The position numbers and the translations under genes were made by a program. This document shows, in pieces, positions 23,914-31,889 of a stretch of 40,365 nucleotides of DNA; position 1 is the stretch's first letter, and each line of letters begins with the position of its first letter. This DNA is from Deltaproteobacteria bacterium. Lineage in GTDB: Bacteria; Desulfobacterota; DSM-4660; Desulfatiglandales; Desulfatiglandaceae. Location: NCBI GenBank assembly GCA_022340265.1, contig JAJDOH010000093.1, forward strand, positions 1 to 40,365, written 5' to 3'. Below the pieces are notes generated by a model, which was not told where the DNA came from, did not search any database, and was given only the letters and a program-made list of their open reading frames with translations.

Positions 23914-24150
23914 ATGAAAGGGTGGACGGAAGAAGAGATCCAAAACAGGGATTTAATGGCGCCATGCGGCCGTCTGTCCTGCATGGCTTTTGCCGCTTCT
24001 TTGAGCCTTCAGGAGTCCGTTCCCAAGAAATTTCCCGCATCCCCCAACCGGGGGATGTTCTTTTCCTCTAAACTTCCAATTATCCCGCAAGAATCATTTC
24101 TTGGAATCTTCATCATATTCAAAAAAGGAGGAAGACCATGGCCCAACTGA
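23914..24150 (+). pseudogene. remnant of a DUF3795-like / Fe-S protein gene
   Basis: The frame begins MKGWTEEEIQNRDLMAPCG after a GGGGG site, which resembles the start of DUF3795 proteins, then continues RLSCMAFAASLSLQ, which resembles the CGxxTCxAFA part of PF04060. Beyond that it loses protein character (runs of Phe, Pro and Ser) and passes into the next gene. It may be a join of two gene ends after a deletion. The rest of the 23731-24137 gap holds the TetR operator and the hairpin at 24038. Confidence 0.35.
24038..24057. terminator. GC-rich hairpin, possible weak terminator
   Basis: CATCCCCC with GGGGGATG, loop AACC, followed by TTCTTTTCCTCT. A strong stem with a pyrimidine-rich tail but no clean T run; 80 bp before the DUF3786 gene. 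Confidence 0.4.
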
Positions 24151-24938
24151 ACAATGTTCTGGATATTCTGAAATTGCTCGATAAATCCAACTGCAAAAAG
24201 TGTGGTGAGGCTACCTGTCTTGCGTTTGCCGCAACCGTTCATAAGGGAGAAAAAAGACTCCAGTCCTGTCCTAAGCTTGCCAATGATGTCGTCGATCGTT
24301 TTAGCGATGAAGTTCAAGAGCGCAGAAGCCCCGATCAGGACGCCGTTGAAGCGATGGCCCGATTGAAAAACCAAATTGCGGAGATGGACCTTGAAGCTGC
24401 CGCCCGGAGGGTGGGTGGAAAATTTTCAAACAACAGGCTCAAGGTCAAAATTCTGGGTAAGGATTTTAGTGTCGATTCAGAAGGGAATCTCTTTTCCGAC
24501 ATTCATATCAACTCCTGGGTGGCCGGCCCCTTTTTGAATTATGTTCTTCATGCCAAAGGAACGGCACCCTCAGGCGACTGGATCCCTTTTAGAGAACTTC
24601 ACGGGGGAAAAGAGTGGCAGGGTCTTTTTGGACAGCAGTGCGAAAAGCCCATCAAAAACCTGGCGGATCGATACAGCGGCCTGTTTGAGGATATCCTGAA
24701 TATTTTCAGCGGAAAACAGGTTGATCGGCATTATTCATCGGACATATCCCTGGTGCTTTATCCGCTGCCGAAAGTCCCGGTCCTCATCTGCTACTGGAAA
24801 CCTGAAGATGGCATGGATTCTGATTTGACGATCTTTTTTGATGTCACAATGGAAGAGAATCTCACCATCGAATCCATCTACACGCTCTGTACCGGAATGG
24901 CCAAAATGTTTGAGAAGATTGTCCAATCCCACGGATGA
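24138..24938 (+). CDS. PF04060 Fe-S / DUF3786 protein
   Basis: 266 residues with a strong site (AAGGAGG). Residues 1-50 hold a 4Fe-4S cluster motif: Cys19, Cys22, Cys27 and Cys44 (SNCKKCGEATCLAFAATV). The rest is DUF3786: LKVKILGKDFSVDSEGN, ISLVLYPLPKVPVLICYWKP and FFDVTMEENLTIESIYTL. Proteins of this build are frequent in anaerobic deltaproteobacteria and archaea near corrinoid or methyl-transfer genes. The reaction is not known. It shares the Fe-S domain type with the protein at 21961. Confidence 0.85.
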   Translation: MAQLNNVLDILKLLDKSNCKKCGEATCLAFAATVHKGEKRLQSCPKLANDVVDRFSDEVQERRSPDQDAVEAMARLKNQIAEMDLEAAARRVGGKFSNNRLKVKILGKDFSVDSEGNLFSDIHINSWVAGPFLNYVLHAKGTAPSGDWIPFRELHGGKEWQGLFGQQCEKPIKNLADRYSGLFEDILNIFSGKQVDRHYSSDISLVLYPLPKVPVLICYWKPEDGMDSDLTIFFDVTMEENLTIESIYTLCTGMAKMFEKIVQSHG

Positions 24939-25083
24939 CCAAAAAGGGATCATTTATTTCCAATGTGCTCCTGTTTCCAGGAAATCGGCCATTGAGCCGG
25001 TAAGGTTTTTATGCTATTTTGAAAATATTCAGGGTTCTTTGTGGGAATTTCTACCGAACCCATAAACCTTTTGAAATGGCAAT

Positions 25084-25584
25084 ATGAAAATTCCAAATAC
25101 CTGCCTCTTCCTATTTTTGGTGATCTTCTCCAGTAGCGCGTTTGCAAATCAGGTTTGTAAAATCGAACTGGTCGATGGCGGTGTTATTCTTGGCGAGCTC
25201 GTCTCTCACGAAGGCGACATTTACAGGGTACGTTCCAAAAGCCTCGGCATGCTGACTGTGAAGGAATCAGTAATTCGGGTCATCCGTTTTAAATCTCATC
25301 ATGGCGAAAGTGCTGTTAAAGAGGAAGCGATGAATAGCCCGGAACAAGGCGTCTCTCCTGAGATGGAATCCCTTCAAAAATCCATGATGAATGATCAGGA
25401 TGTGATGAGCCGAATCATGACGTTGCAGGAAGATCCCAAGATGCAAGCGCTTTTGAAAGACCCCGAATTCATGAAAGCGGTATATTCAGGTGACATTCAA
25501 ACCCTGATGGCCAACCCGAAGTTTATGGAGTTGCTGAATAACCCTGAAATCCAGGAAATTCAAAAGAAGGTCCTTAAACCATAG
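25084..25584 (+). CDS. exported protein with Sm-like region and STI1-like tail
   Basis: 166 residues. A signal peptide (LFLFLVIFSSSAFA) is cut before NQVCK. Then comes a short beta-rich region (KIELVDGGVILGELVSHEGD, then KSLGMLTVKESVI) like an Sm/SH3 barrel. The C-terminal 60 residues have two STI1-like helical DP repeats: LQEDPKMQALLKDPEFMKAV and MANPKFMELLNNPEIQEI, with repeated Asp/Asn-Pro and Met. STI1 repeats bind clients or chaperones in the cytoplasm; an exported one is unusual. The ribosome site is poor. It is followed after 84 bp by the DUF6794-like gene. Confidence 0.7.
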   Translation: MKIPNTCLFLFLVIFSSSAFANQVCKIELVDGGVILGELVSHEGDIYRVRSKSLGMLTVKESVIRVIRFKSHHGESAVKEEAMNSPEQGVSPEMESLQKSMMNDQDVMSRIMTLQEDPKMQALLKDPEFMKAVYSGDIQTLMANPKFMELLNNPEIQEIQKKVLKP

Positions 25585-25668
25585 AAACGAAATCGGCTCT
25601 CAGAAAACCAGGCAACCTGCCGGACATGAAACTCTTTAAATTTCGACAGATCCGATTTACGAAACATC

Positions 25669-25974
25669 ATGCCATTTCAGAATCTTCCAAAAACTGTCGA
25701 TGAAGCCGTAGAACGCCTGCTGGATGAATTGTCGTTAAAGGAAAAAGCACAAATCGCCAAAATGGACACATCTGAGCTGAAAGTCCTTCACATCACTTTC
25801 GGACCGCATATCAGGGAGATTTTCGGTTTCTGGTCGGGCAATGAAGAATTGCTGGAATCCTGCCGTGCTTTTGGCGGTGAAAAGAGTTTTGACGTCGCTA
25901 AGTGCTCTGCCATGATTATTAATGCGCTGTGGGCCCGACTGAGAAGGACCCATTCTATTAGAGCCGTAAAATAA
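25669..25974 (+). CDS. DUF6794-like small protein
   Basis: 101 residues: LPKTVDEAVERLLDELSLKE, IAKMDTSELKVLHITFGPHI, REIFGFWSGNEELLESC and MIINALWARL. This resembles DUF6794, soluble helical proteins of unknown function that recur in many bacteria. The start codon has no strong site. There is one Cys-Ala-Phe-Gly-Gly region without metal motifs. Context gives no role. Confidence 0.65.
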   Translation: MPFQNLPKTVDEAVERLLDELSLKEKAQIAKMDTSELKVLHITFGPHIREIFGFWSGNEELLESCRAFGGEKSFDVAKCSAMIINALWARLRRTHSIRAVK

Positions 25975-26004
25975 CCCTTCATTATTCAAGGAGAAAAAGC
26001 ATGA

Positions 26005-26039
26005 GCATCCGAATGCCGCTGCTTAAAAGCTTCGGATGC
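26005..26039. repeat. 9-bp perfect inverted repeat
   Basis: GCATCCGAA (26005-26013) and TTCGGATGC (26031-26039). On the minus strand it lies just after the zinc-ribbon gene and is followed by CTTTTTC, so it may be a weak terminator for that gene. On the plus strand a good ribosome site and an ATG (26001) directly precede it, but the frame runs antisense through two minus-strand genes. Confidence 0.45.
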
Positions 26040-26074
26040 CCATCCTACGATAGTTTATGTATTAAGTCTCTAGG

Positions 26075-26191
26075 TTACTTCTTTTTTTCCTCTTCCAGAA
26101 CAACCTTCCGACCGCAAAGGTCGCACTTTCCGTCTTCCGTGATGCATGGCTGCTTGGGCGCATCACCGCCACAGATTCCACACTTGGGCAT
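26075..26191 (-). CDS. zinc-ribbon-like microprotein (38 aa)
   Basis: 38 residues: MPKCGICGGDAPKQPC, then EDGKCDLCGRKVVLEEEKKK at the end. Two CxxC pairs (CGIC and CDLC) make a compact zinc ribbon. The ATG at 26191 stands behind AAAGGAGG with ideal spacing, which decides the start over the longer open frame. The gene follows the broken flavoprotein gene on the same strand. The upstream palindrome at 26465 may control both. Function unknown. Confidence 0.7.
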   Translation of the reverse strand: MPKCGICGGDAPKQPCITEDGKCDLCGRKVVLEEEKKK

Positions 26192-26222
26192 AAGATCACC
26201 TCCTTTCCATTGGCCAGGGGTT

Positions 26223-26396
26223 TCAGGTTTTCGTCGATCTGCATCCCAAACAGGCGATACAGGGGCGCACATTGATCTTGCTGAGCTTGACGAATTCAGT
26301 GTTCAGACCACTGCTATCCAGAACGGCTTGAATCAGCCGGTCCGTATTGCTGTTTTTGATGGGACTGCCGGATATACCGATGATTTGTGGATCCAT
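26223..26396 (-). pseudogene. iron-sulfur flavoprotein / FMN reductase gene, truncated
   Basis: 57 residues from ATG 26396 (GAGGAG upstream): MDPQIIGISGSPIKNSNTDR, the FMN phosphate loop of NADPH-dependent FMN reductase-like proteins, followed by CIACLGC, the Fe-S or disulfide motif. It stops after RSTKT, whereas family members have about 180-200 residues. In a neighbouring frame, DENLKPLANGKEVIL follows right after the Cys motif and could be the continued protein, so a frameshift plus loss of the 3' end is likely. The Shine-Dalgarno site of the zinc-ribbon gene lies in the broken part. Confidence 0.6.
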
Positions 26397-26464
26397 AATA
26401 TCAACTCCTCGCACTATTTGCTGTCAGTTTATCCGGAGTATAGGTTCTTTCCTGGGAGGTGTCT

Positions 26465-26480
26465 GTAACAGCTGCTACAT
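26465..26480. promoter_or_regulatory. Crp/Fnr-type palindrome, copy 1
   Basis: TGTAACAGCTGCTACA, 15 of 16 palindromic, 68 bp upstream of the truncated flavoprotein start. The 20-nt block 26461-26480 is repeated with one change at 27363-27382. The GTA-N8-TAC core fits a Crp/Fnr-family dimer site. Confidence 0.65.
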
Positions 26481-26549
26481 AACAGTAGAAAAAATTCGAA
26501 TTTTTTTGAACACGAGGATGAGATGAGCTGGAAGAGAATGCTTTTCCGA

Positions 26550-27254
26550 TCAAGCTGTTCCGAGCAACGGGAGAATGAGCTTTCGGTCTTCATCAATGAT
26601 TTTTCCCGCACTTTTGAGCGCTTTCATGGCCCGGGTGATGCTGACCCGGTGCGCGCCGGTCAGGAACCCCAGGTCCTCATGTGTCAAAGGAAACTGAATG
26701 ACCACGCCGCGCGGGCTTTTGGCGCCGTGCTCTCTTGCCACACTCGAGAGCACGCGGTAAAGCCGGTCTTCAATATTGGTGACGGCCAGACTGCCGACCC
26801 GGCTGGTGAGCCAGGCGATTCTTTCACTCAGGTTTTTGATGATCTGAAGCCCCACATTGGGCTGATTTAAAACAAGCGCTTCGAACTTCGTCCGATTAAA
26901 TCCGCACGTGAGCGTATCCTCCAGGGAATACGCGCTCACCGGGTATTCGCCTTCTTCAGAAAACATGTTTTCACCGACAAAATCGCCGGCTTTTCGTATG
27001 TCGAGGGTCAGTTCGCTGCCATCTTCAAGAATCTTGGAGAGTTTGATGCGTCCTCCTTTAATCAGGAACATCTCATCGCAGGGATCTCCCTGCAGAAACA
27101 GGGCGTCACCTTTGGCCAGTTTCTTTCTCGACGCTTCATGGGTGAGGGCCTGAAGCTCCTCCGGCGCCAGATTTCTAAATATCCACAGGTGACCGATACA
27201 GGTAGGGGACAGCGCAATATCTTTTCCTGCAATTTCCTCGCAACGACATGTCAT
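26550..27254 (-). CDS. Crp/Fnr-family transcription regulator
   Basis: 234 residues. A cyclic-nucleotide-type beta barrel (LFLQGDPCDEMFLIKGGRIK; AGDFVGENMFSEEGEYPVSA) is followed by a C-helix and a winged HTH (LTHEDLGFLTGAHRVSITRA). N-terminal Cys3, Cys5 and Cys19, plus Cys59 and Cys117, could hold an Fe-S cluster or other redox centre, but the spacing is not that of E. coli FNR. A matching palindrome lies 113 bp upstream of its own start and another stands before the flavoprotein/zinc-ribbon genes, so autoregulation and local control are likely. The effector may be redox, NO or heme; this cannot be told here. Confidence 0.85.
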   Translation of the reverse strand: MTCRCEEIAGKDIALSPTCIGHLWIFRNLAPEELQALTHEASRKKLAKGDALFLQGDPCDEMFLIKGGRIKLSKILEDGSELTLDIRKAGDFVGENMFSEEGEYPVSAYSLEDTLTCGFNRTKFEALVLNQPNVGLQIIKNLSERIAWLTSRVGSLAVTNIEDRLYRVLSSVAREHGAKSPRGVVIQFPLTHEDLGFLTGAHRVSITRAMKALKSAGKIIDEDRKLILPLLGTA

Positions 27255-27366
27255 TTCAACATCTCCCCCTCCTTAAAAAAGCGGAACGTTAGAGCGGTTT
27301 TTTCACCACTTCGTTTCTTTCCGATGCGTGATTTTGAAAATCTTACCCTGACGCAACCGGGATGTC

Positions 27367-27382
27367 TGTAGCAGCTGCTACA
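27367..27382. promoter_or_regulatory. Crp/Fnr-type palindrome, copy 2
   Basis: TGTAGCAGCTGCTACA, a perfect 16-bp palindrome between the Crp/Fnr gene (minus strand, start 27254) and the pirin stop. It is nearly identical to the copy at 26465 and lies where it could control the regulator's own promoter. Confidence 0.7.
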
Positions 27383-27456
27383 AATCTCAAAATGCGAGGA
27401 TCTCTCACAAACAAAATGGCATCATTCTGTACCTTTGAAACTTTAAATTCGAACGC

Positions 27457-28305
27457 TTACGGATCTTTGATAAAGGTGCCTTCCCGGTACTCCCGGAAAG
27501 CCGTTTCCAGTTCTTCCTGGGTATTCATCACAATGGGGCCCCGCCACGCCACCGGTTCGTTTAAGGGCATTCCGGTTAAGAGCAGAAATCTTAAGTCTTC
27601 GCCACCGGCCTTGACGGAGAGCTGGTCCCCCGCTTCAAACAGCACAAGGATGCCGTTTTCCAATTCGGTATCATCGGTCATTCCCCGGCCGCCAATCACA
27701 TAAATAAAAGCCGTGTAGGCCGGATTTGTCGTATGCACATAGGTCTCACCAGTCGGCACGGTGCAGTCGAAATATTCCGGGTCGATGACGATCTCTTCCA
27801 TGGGGCCTCTCACGTCATTGATCATACCAGCAATAATTTTCATGCGCACGCCGTTCGGCAGTTTTACTTCCGGTATCTGATCCGCCGTGATGCCTCGGTA
27901 ACGGGGCGGCATCATCTTCTGTCTCGCCGGCAGATTGGCCCACAGCTGAAATCCGTGCATGGAACCATCGGCATTCCCTTTGGGCATTTCCTGATGAATG
28001 ATGCCGCTGCCGGCGGTCATCCATTGAACATCCCCGGAGGATGTCACACCCTTGTTCCCCATGCTGTCCCCATGCGCCACATCCCCTTTGAGCACATAGG
28101 TGATGGTTTCTATCCCGCGATGGGGATGCCAGGGAAATCCTTTAAGGTAATGTTCCGGGATGTCCGAACGAAAATCGTCCAGCAGCAGAAAGGGATCCAA
28201 CTCCGGCGCCTCATTGTAACCGAAGGCCCGGTTCAAATGTACTCCGGCCCCTTCCAAAGTCGGCTGACGCCTCAATTTGATGCGAACCTTGCGTGTTGTT
28301 CCCAT
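27457..28305 (-). CDS. pirin-family cupin protein
   Basis: 282 residues from ATG 28305 (TTGGAGG upstream); the open frame to 28335 lacks a site. A two-cupin pirin with the full metal set His60, His62, His104 and Glu106 (FPWHPHRGIETITYVLKG, GDVQWMTAGSGIIHQEMP). Pirins bind Fe2+; some are quercetinases and others act as redox-linked regulators. There is no signal peptide. It ends 75 bp before the palindrome in front of the Crp/Fnr gene and could read on into it. Confidence 0.9.
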   Translation of the reverse strand: MGTTRKVRIKLRRQPTLEGAGVHLNRAFGYNEAPELDPFLLLDDFRSDIPEHYLKGFPWHPHRGIETITYVLKGDVAHGDSMGNKGVTSSGDVQWMTAGSGIIHQEMPKGNADGSMHGFQLWANLPARQKMMPPRYRGITADQIPEVKLPNGVRMKIIAGMINDVRGPMEEIVIDPEYFDCTVPTGETYVHTTNPAYTAFIYVIGGRGMTDDTELENGILVLFEAGDQLSVKAGGEDLRFLLLTGMPLNEPVAWRGPIVMNTQEELETAFREYREGTFIKDP

Positions 28306-28424
28306 GATTTCCTCCAAATTAAAACGTTCATGCAAGCCGTTCCTTGCGATTGGGCTTCAATGAAACCGAGGCAATATTCATCTTTTCCCATGGCGGCTAA
28401 GGCTGGCGTCATGGTACGGCGCCC

Positions 28425-29063
28425 CTATTTCAGTATTAATTCTTTTGCCAACGCCACCGCCTCGCCGGCATCCGCGCCGTGGCCATCCGCCCCGATCATT
28501 TCCGCAAAGCTTTTACTCACCGGTGCGCCACCCACCATGATCTTCATGTTCTTCCTGAGACCCTTTTCCCCAATTTCCCGAATAGCGCGCTCCATCTCGG
28601 GCATTGTGGTGGTTAAGAGAGCGGAAAGTCCCAGAAGATCCGGTTTCAGGCTTTCGATTTCCACGATCAGTGCTTCCACCGTCAGGTCCACTCCCAGATC
28701 CACCACCTTAAACCCGGCCCCCTCCAACATCATATTTACGATATTCTTGCCGATGTCGTGCATGTCCCCTTTTACGGTCCCCATCAGTACGGTTCCTCTG
28801 TTAGGCTGGTTGCCCGAGGTTAACAAAGGTTTGACCCTGTCCAGACCCATCTTCATGGTCAGGGCCGAAGCCAGCATCTCCGGAACGAAGATATCATTGA
28901 CTGCAAACTGCTCTCCCACCACTTCCATGGCCGCAATCAGGCCTTCGTTGATAATCAAATCGGGCGCAATACCGGCTTCGACGGCTTCATCGACCAGGCT
29001 TTCAATCTCCTTGCGCTTTTTGTTGATCACCGCTTCTTTAATGGTATTCAATAGATTCTTCAC
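28425..29063 (-). CDS. corrinoid (B12-binding) methyl-carrier protein, MtbC/MttC type
   Basis: 212 residues from GTG 29063 (GAGG 6 bp upstream), which gives the family's normal length; an in-frame TTG at 29129 inside the upstream gene is less likely. The N-terminal helical cap (EAGIAPDLIINEGLIAAMEV) precedes the Rossmann B12 domain with GDMHDIGKN, whose His is the lower axial cobalt ligand, and VGGAPVSKSFAEMIGADGHG. It carries methyl groups between a substrate methyltransferase and an MtaA-type enzyme; the MtaA-like gene lies directly upstream. No substrate-specific MttB/MtaB-like gene or RamA activator is present in the window. Confidence 0.9.
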   Translation of the reverse strand: MKNLLNTIKEAVINKKRKEIESLVDEAVEAGIAPDLIINEGLIAAMEVVGEQFAVNDIFVPEMLASALTMKMGLDRVKPLLTSGNQPNRGTVLMGTVKGDMHDIGKNIVNMMLEGAGFKVVDLGVDLTVEALIVEIESLKPDLLGLSALLTTTMPEMERAIREIGEKGLRKNMKIMVGGAPVSKSFAEMIGADGHGADAGEAVALAKELILK

Positions 29064-29100
29064 TTTTTTCCTCGCTGTCTTTCGTTTCCCTTCATCGGGC

Positions 29101-30111
29101 TCAATACCCTTCCCGTGCGGCCGAAACAATCGCCTTCAGGTTCTCAATGGGTGTAGACAAAGGAATGGCACATTCAGGTCCGATGATGTCCACTCCGGCT
29201 TTGATGGCATAACGCACCTGTCTGTAAACATCTTCCGGTGTTCCCTGGTAAAGCACTTCAGGGTTGTTGACATTTCCCACCAGGCACAATCTGTGACCGA
29301 TTTTTTCGACGGCAGTTTCGGCGTCCACCTGCCATTCAAAATGATACCCGTCAAACCCGGCATCGGCAAACATCTCAAGACGGTCTGTGCAGTTGCCGCA
29401 CACATGCAGAATCAGGGGGCCTTCAATGGTGCGGGTCAGTTCCTGGTGAACGGGAAGCAGGAATTCCTCATAGTGACTCGGACTGACCAGATTTCCGGTG
29501 GCATGGTCGGCCAGTACCACAACATCCGCTCCCGCCTGAAACTGTGCTCGAGCGGAAGCAATGGTGGCGGGCATCAGCTGACGTATCATGCGGTGGACCT
29601 TTTCTTTTTCCTCGATACCGATCTGAAGCAGAAAATTCTGAGTGCCTGCCATATGATAGGAAAGGGTCCAGGGGCCCATGACTTTTCCAACAATAGCCGC
29701 CTTTCCGCCCACGTGACGCCTTAGAATCGAAAGCGCGTCAAGCAGAACCCGCATGGACGACTTTTCAAGAAAGTCATCGGGAATGACCACGTCGGAAAAA
29801 TCCTCGTAAGGAAAATGACGGGAATCGGGCATGCGGTTTCTGTCGCCCCAATCAACCTTGCAGCCAAGGGCCGCCGCTTCCTGGTCGACGCTGTACTCCG
29901 GCATGACCGTATCAAAACCGATTATTTCATGCCCCGCAAGCGCCAGTTCCGCCATGGCCTGTGCCTCCAGATGGGCCTCGGGAAATGAGACGCCACAGAG
30001 ATCCATCAAACCCTGACAGGCGATGGAAGTGGGGTTGCCCACCGGCGGTCTCTCTCCTTTCATTCCCTTATAAAGCGCCGACATGATCAGATTATACGAC
30101 GTTGATTTCAT
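29101..30111 (-). CDS. MtaA/CmuA-type uroporphyrinogen-decarboxylase-fold methyltransferase
   Basis: 336 residues behind GAGGAGG. A UroD-like TIM barrel of the cobamide methyltransferase class: LHVCGNCTDRL supplies His and Cys zinc ligands (about residues 236-238) and GPECAIP (about 312) the third Cys. It moves a methyl group between a corrinoid protein and an acceptor such as CoM or tetrahydrofolate. The corrinoid protein gene follows 37 bp downstream. In non-methanogens of this type the acceptor is probably tetrahydrofolate, but the sequence does not prove it. Confidence 0.85.
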   Translation of the reverse strand: MKSTSYNLIMSALYKGMKGERPPVGNPTSIACQGLMDLCGVSFPEAHLEAQAMAELALAGHEIIGFDTVMPEYSVDQEAAALGCKVDWGDRNRMPDSRHFPYEDFSDVVIPDDFLEKSSMRVLLDALSILRRHVGGKAAIVGKVMGPWTLSYHMAGTQNFLLQIGIEEKEKVHRMIRQLMPATIASARAQFQAGADVVVLADHATGNLVSPSHYEEFLLPVHQELTRTIEGPLILHVCGNCTDRLEMFADAGFDGYHFEWQVDAETAVEKIGHRLCLVGNVNNPEVLYQGTPEDVYRQVRYAIKAGVDIIGPECAIPLSTPIENLKAIVSAAREGY

Positions 30112-30240
30112 TTAAATAACCTCCTCGTACTTGACGATTACGCCATTTTGAACAGACGGTTGATCTGCAGATCAATGGAGTGGCTCATAAATTATGACTG
30201 GCCTGGAAATGTCCTGAACTCAGGCATTGATGGCACCACC

Positions 30241-31236
30241 TCAGGTAAAGCCGGTACCGGCGGTGCAACTATAACAGTGATCCGAACAGGCAATGGGGCT
30301 GCCCGCTTCCGGAGGCCCCGACATTTCAGAAACGTGAGTCTTCTGTTTACCCATTGGAAGACCTTTTGCCAGATTGAAATCACAGTCATATAGAAATCCG
30401 TCCCAGGATACGGAAACCAGTCTTCTGCACATGAGGCCTTCAACTGCACACGCGTTAAAGTTGGATGAAAGCCGTTTCAGATAGGATTCAAGATTTCCTT
30501 TTTCCTCAAGCCAGCCGCGAAACCGGCCCAGAGGAACATTGCCAAAAACAAAGAGATGGTTGAAAAAAATGCCCCATTTTTTCATGAGCACATCACGAAA
30601 CCGCTTCTCCAACGGGTCCTGCGGCCCCGGCAGAAAGGCCCCTGCGGGATTGGAGACCAGGTTTAGTTCCAATCCCGTATCAATGTCTCCGTATCCCATG
30701 GCATTAAGCTTTAACAGCGCATCGATACTCTTTTTAAAGATGCCTTGGCCCCGCTGAGAATCCGCCTGACCTTCGTTCAGAGATGGGAAAGAAGCAACTA
30801 TAACGATCTTTTTTTCTTTGAGCAAATTGATCAGTTCATCTCTGGTTCCGTTGCCCAGGGCGCTCAGATTGGAGCGAAACAAAACCCGCTTTGAATAACG
30901 GCAAAGGCCTGCAATCATCCTGTAAATATTCGGATTCAGTTCAGGGGCCCCACCGGTAATATCGATGGACTCAAAACCGCTTCTTTCGGCGTAGGCGATA
31001 ACTGCTTCCACCGTATCTAAATCCATGACTTCAGTTCGGTCAGGGCCTGCATCCAGATGACAATGGCGGCAGTTCTGGTTGCAAAAAAGGCCCATGTTAA
31101 CCTGAAGGGTCGTGGTCTCTGCACGTTGCAGTTTGATGTCATGCGCCTGAAGGGTTCTGTAAAAGAGCGGAGACACCATTTCATCTGATGCGGCCGGCTG
31201 TGAAAGCGGCTCTCTTTTCATAACAACCGATCCCAT
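30241..31236 (-). CDS. arsS: arsenosugar biosynthesis radical SAM protein ArsS
   Basis: 331 residues from ATG 31236, two bases after the stop of the peroxidase-like gene; an ATG at 31221 is an alternative. The radical SAM cluster is Cys52, Cys56 and Cys59 (CNQNCRHCH), followed by ITGGAPELNPNIYR. The C-terminal half has the Cys-rich SPASM-like end of the ArsS family (ACAVEGLMCRRLVSVSWDGF, YDCDFN, CSDHCYSC). ArsS turns dimethylarsenic plus SAM into a deoxyadenosyl-arsenical, the precursor of arsenosugars. The usual arsM methyltransferase is not next to it. Confidence 0.9.
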   Translation of the reverse strand: MGSVVMKREPLSQPAASDEMVSPLFYRTLQAHDIKLQRAETTTLQVNMGLFCNQNCRHCHLDAGPDRTEVMDLDTVEAVIAYAERSGFESIDITGGAPELNPNIYRMIAGLCRYSKRVLFRSNLSALGNGTRDELINLLKEKKIVIVASFPSLNEGQADSQRGQGIFKKSIDALLKLNAMGYGDIDTGLELNLVSNPAGAFLPGPQDPLEKRFRDVLMKKWGIFFNHLFVFGNVPLGRFRGWLEEKGNLESYLKRLSSNFNACAVEGLMCRRLVSVSWDGFLYDCDFNLAKGLPMGKQKTHVSEMSGPPEAGSPIACSDHCYSCTAGTGFT

Positions 31237-31238
31237 TG

Positions 31239-31571
31239 TTACATGGAAAGCTTTTCTGCGATATTGCGCATCTGGACACCGTGCACAAGCGACGCTCCAC
31301 CTCTGATCGCCGTAACCACATGGACCGCCTCGGTCATCTCCTCCAGATTGGAGCCCTTCTCCAAACATGACTGGGTGAAGGCGTCAATACAATAGGGGCA
31401 CTGAACGGCATGGGCAACGGAAAGTGCAATCAGGGCTTTTTCGCGCTCCGTCAAGGCGCCTTCGGCAAATACTGCATTGTAATAATCAAAAAATTTCTCG
31501 GCCAGTTCAGGTGCCTGCTGATTAATATCCGGAAATTTGGGTAGATCTTCAGGCTTATAGTAAGTCTCCAT
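31239..31571 (-). CDS. arsenosugar-associated peroxidase-like (AhpD/CMD-fold) protein
   Basis: 110 residues from ATG 31571 (AAGGGGA upstream). It is a carboxymuconolactone decarboxylase-fold protein with the AhpD-like redox motif CPYCIDAF and LTEREKALIALSVAHAVQ. It matches the small family found beside arsS (TIGR04169 type). The CxxC motif suggests peroxidase or thiol-disulfide activity. The arsS gene follows after 2 bp, so they are one operon. Confidence 0.85.
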   Translation of the reverse strand: METYYKPEDLPKFPDINQQAPELAEKFFDYYNAVFAEGALTEREKALIALSVAHAVQCPYCIDAFTQSCLEKGSNLEEMTEAVHVVTAIRGGASLVHGVQMRNIAEKLSM

Positions 31572-31889
31572 TTGGCTTCCCCTTAACAATAGCATATCGT
31601 TATTTTTTTGCTTGTTCTTTGTAAAATCTGACCAACGACAGAACATCCTTTGAAACGAAACGGCCGACGGTGCCCGTACTATATGGTAGCACTCTCGGTG
31701 GTTTTGTGCGTTATCCCAAGAATTTGATATAACAGCTTAAAAATTCCATAATGCTTCATATGTCAAAAAAAATATTGTTTGGTTATTTAAATGTCAAGCG
31801 ATGTTTCAAGGGTTTGCAATTTGAAAAACGGCCACATGGCGCCTGAAAAGCCAATTGCTTTATAGACCTGAGAGGACAATCCTTTTTGC
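31572..31889. other. intergenic region, no gene seen
   Basis: AT-rich DNA between the divergent arsenosugar pair and the ABC importer. It must hold the minus-strand promoter for the peroxidase-like/arsS pair; I see no convincing box, RNA or remnant. Confidence 0.5.

Noticed and set aside
26001-26468. A plus-strand frame with a good ribosome site at 26001
   Set aside because: It runs antisense through the zinc-ribbon and flavoprotein genes and has low-complexity Ser/Phe/Pro composition; at most a leftover gene start.
27733-29724. A 663-codon plus-strand open frame
   Set aside because: It lies antisense to pirin, the corrinoid protein and the MtaA-like gene, all with clear families and ribosome sites; its translation is low-complexity and matches nothing.
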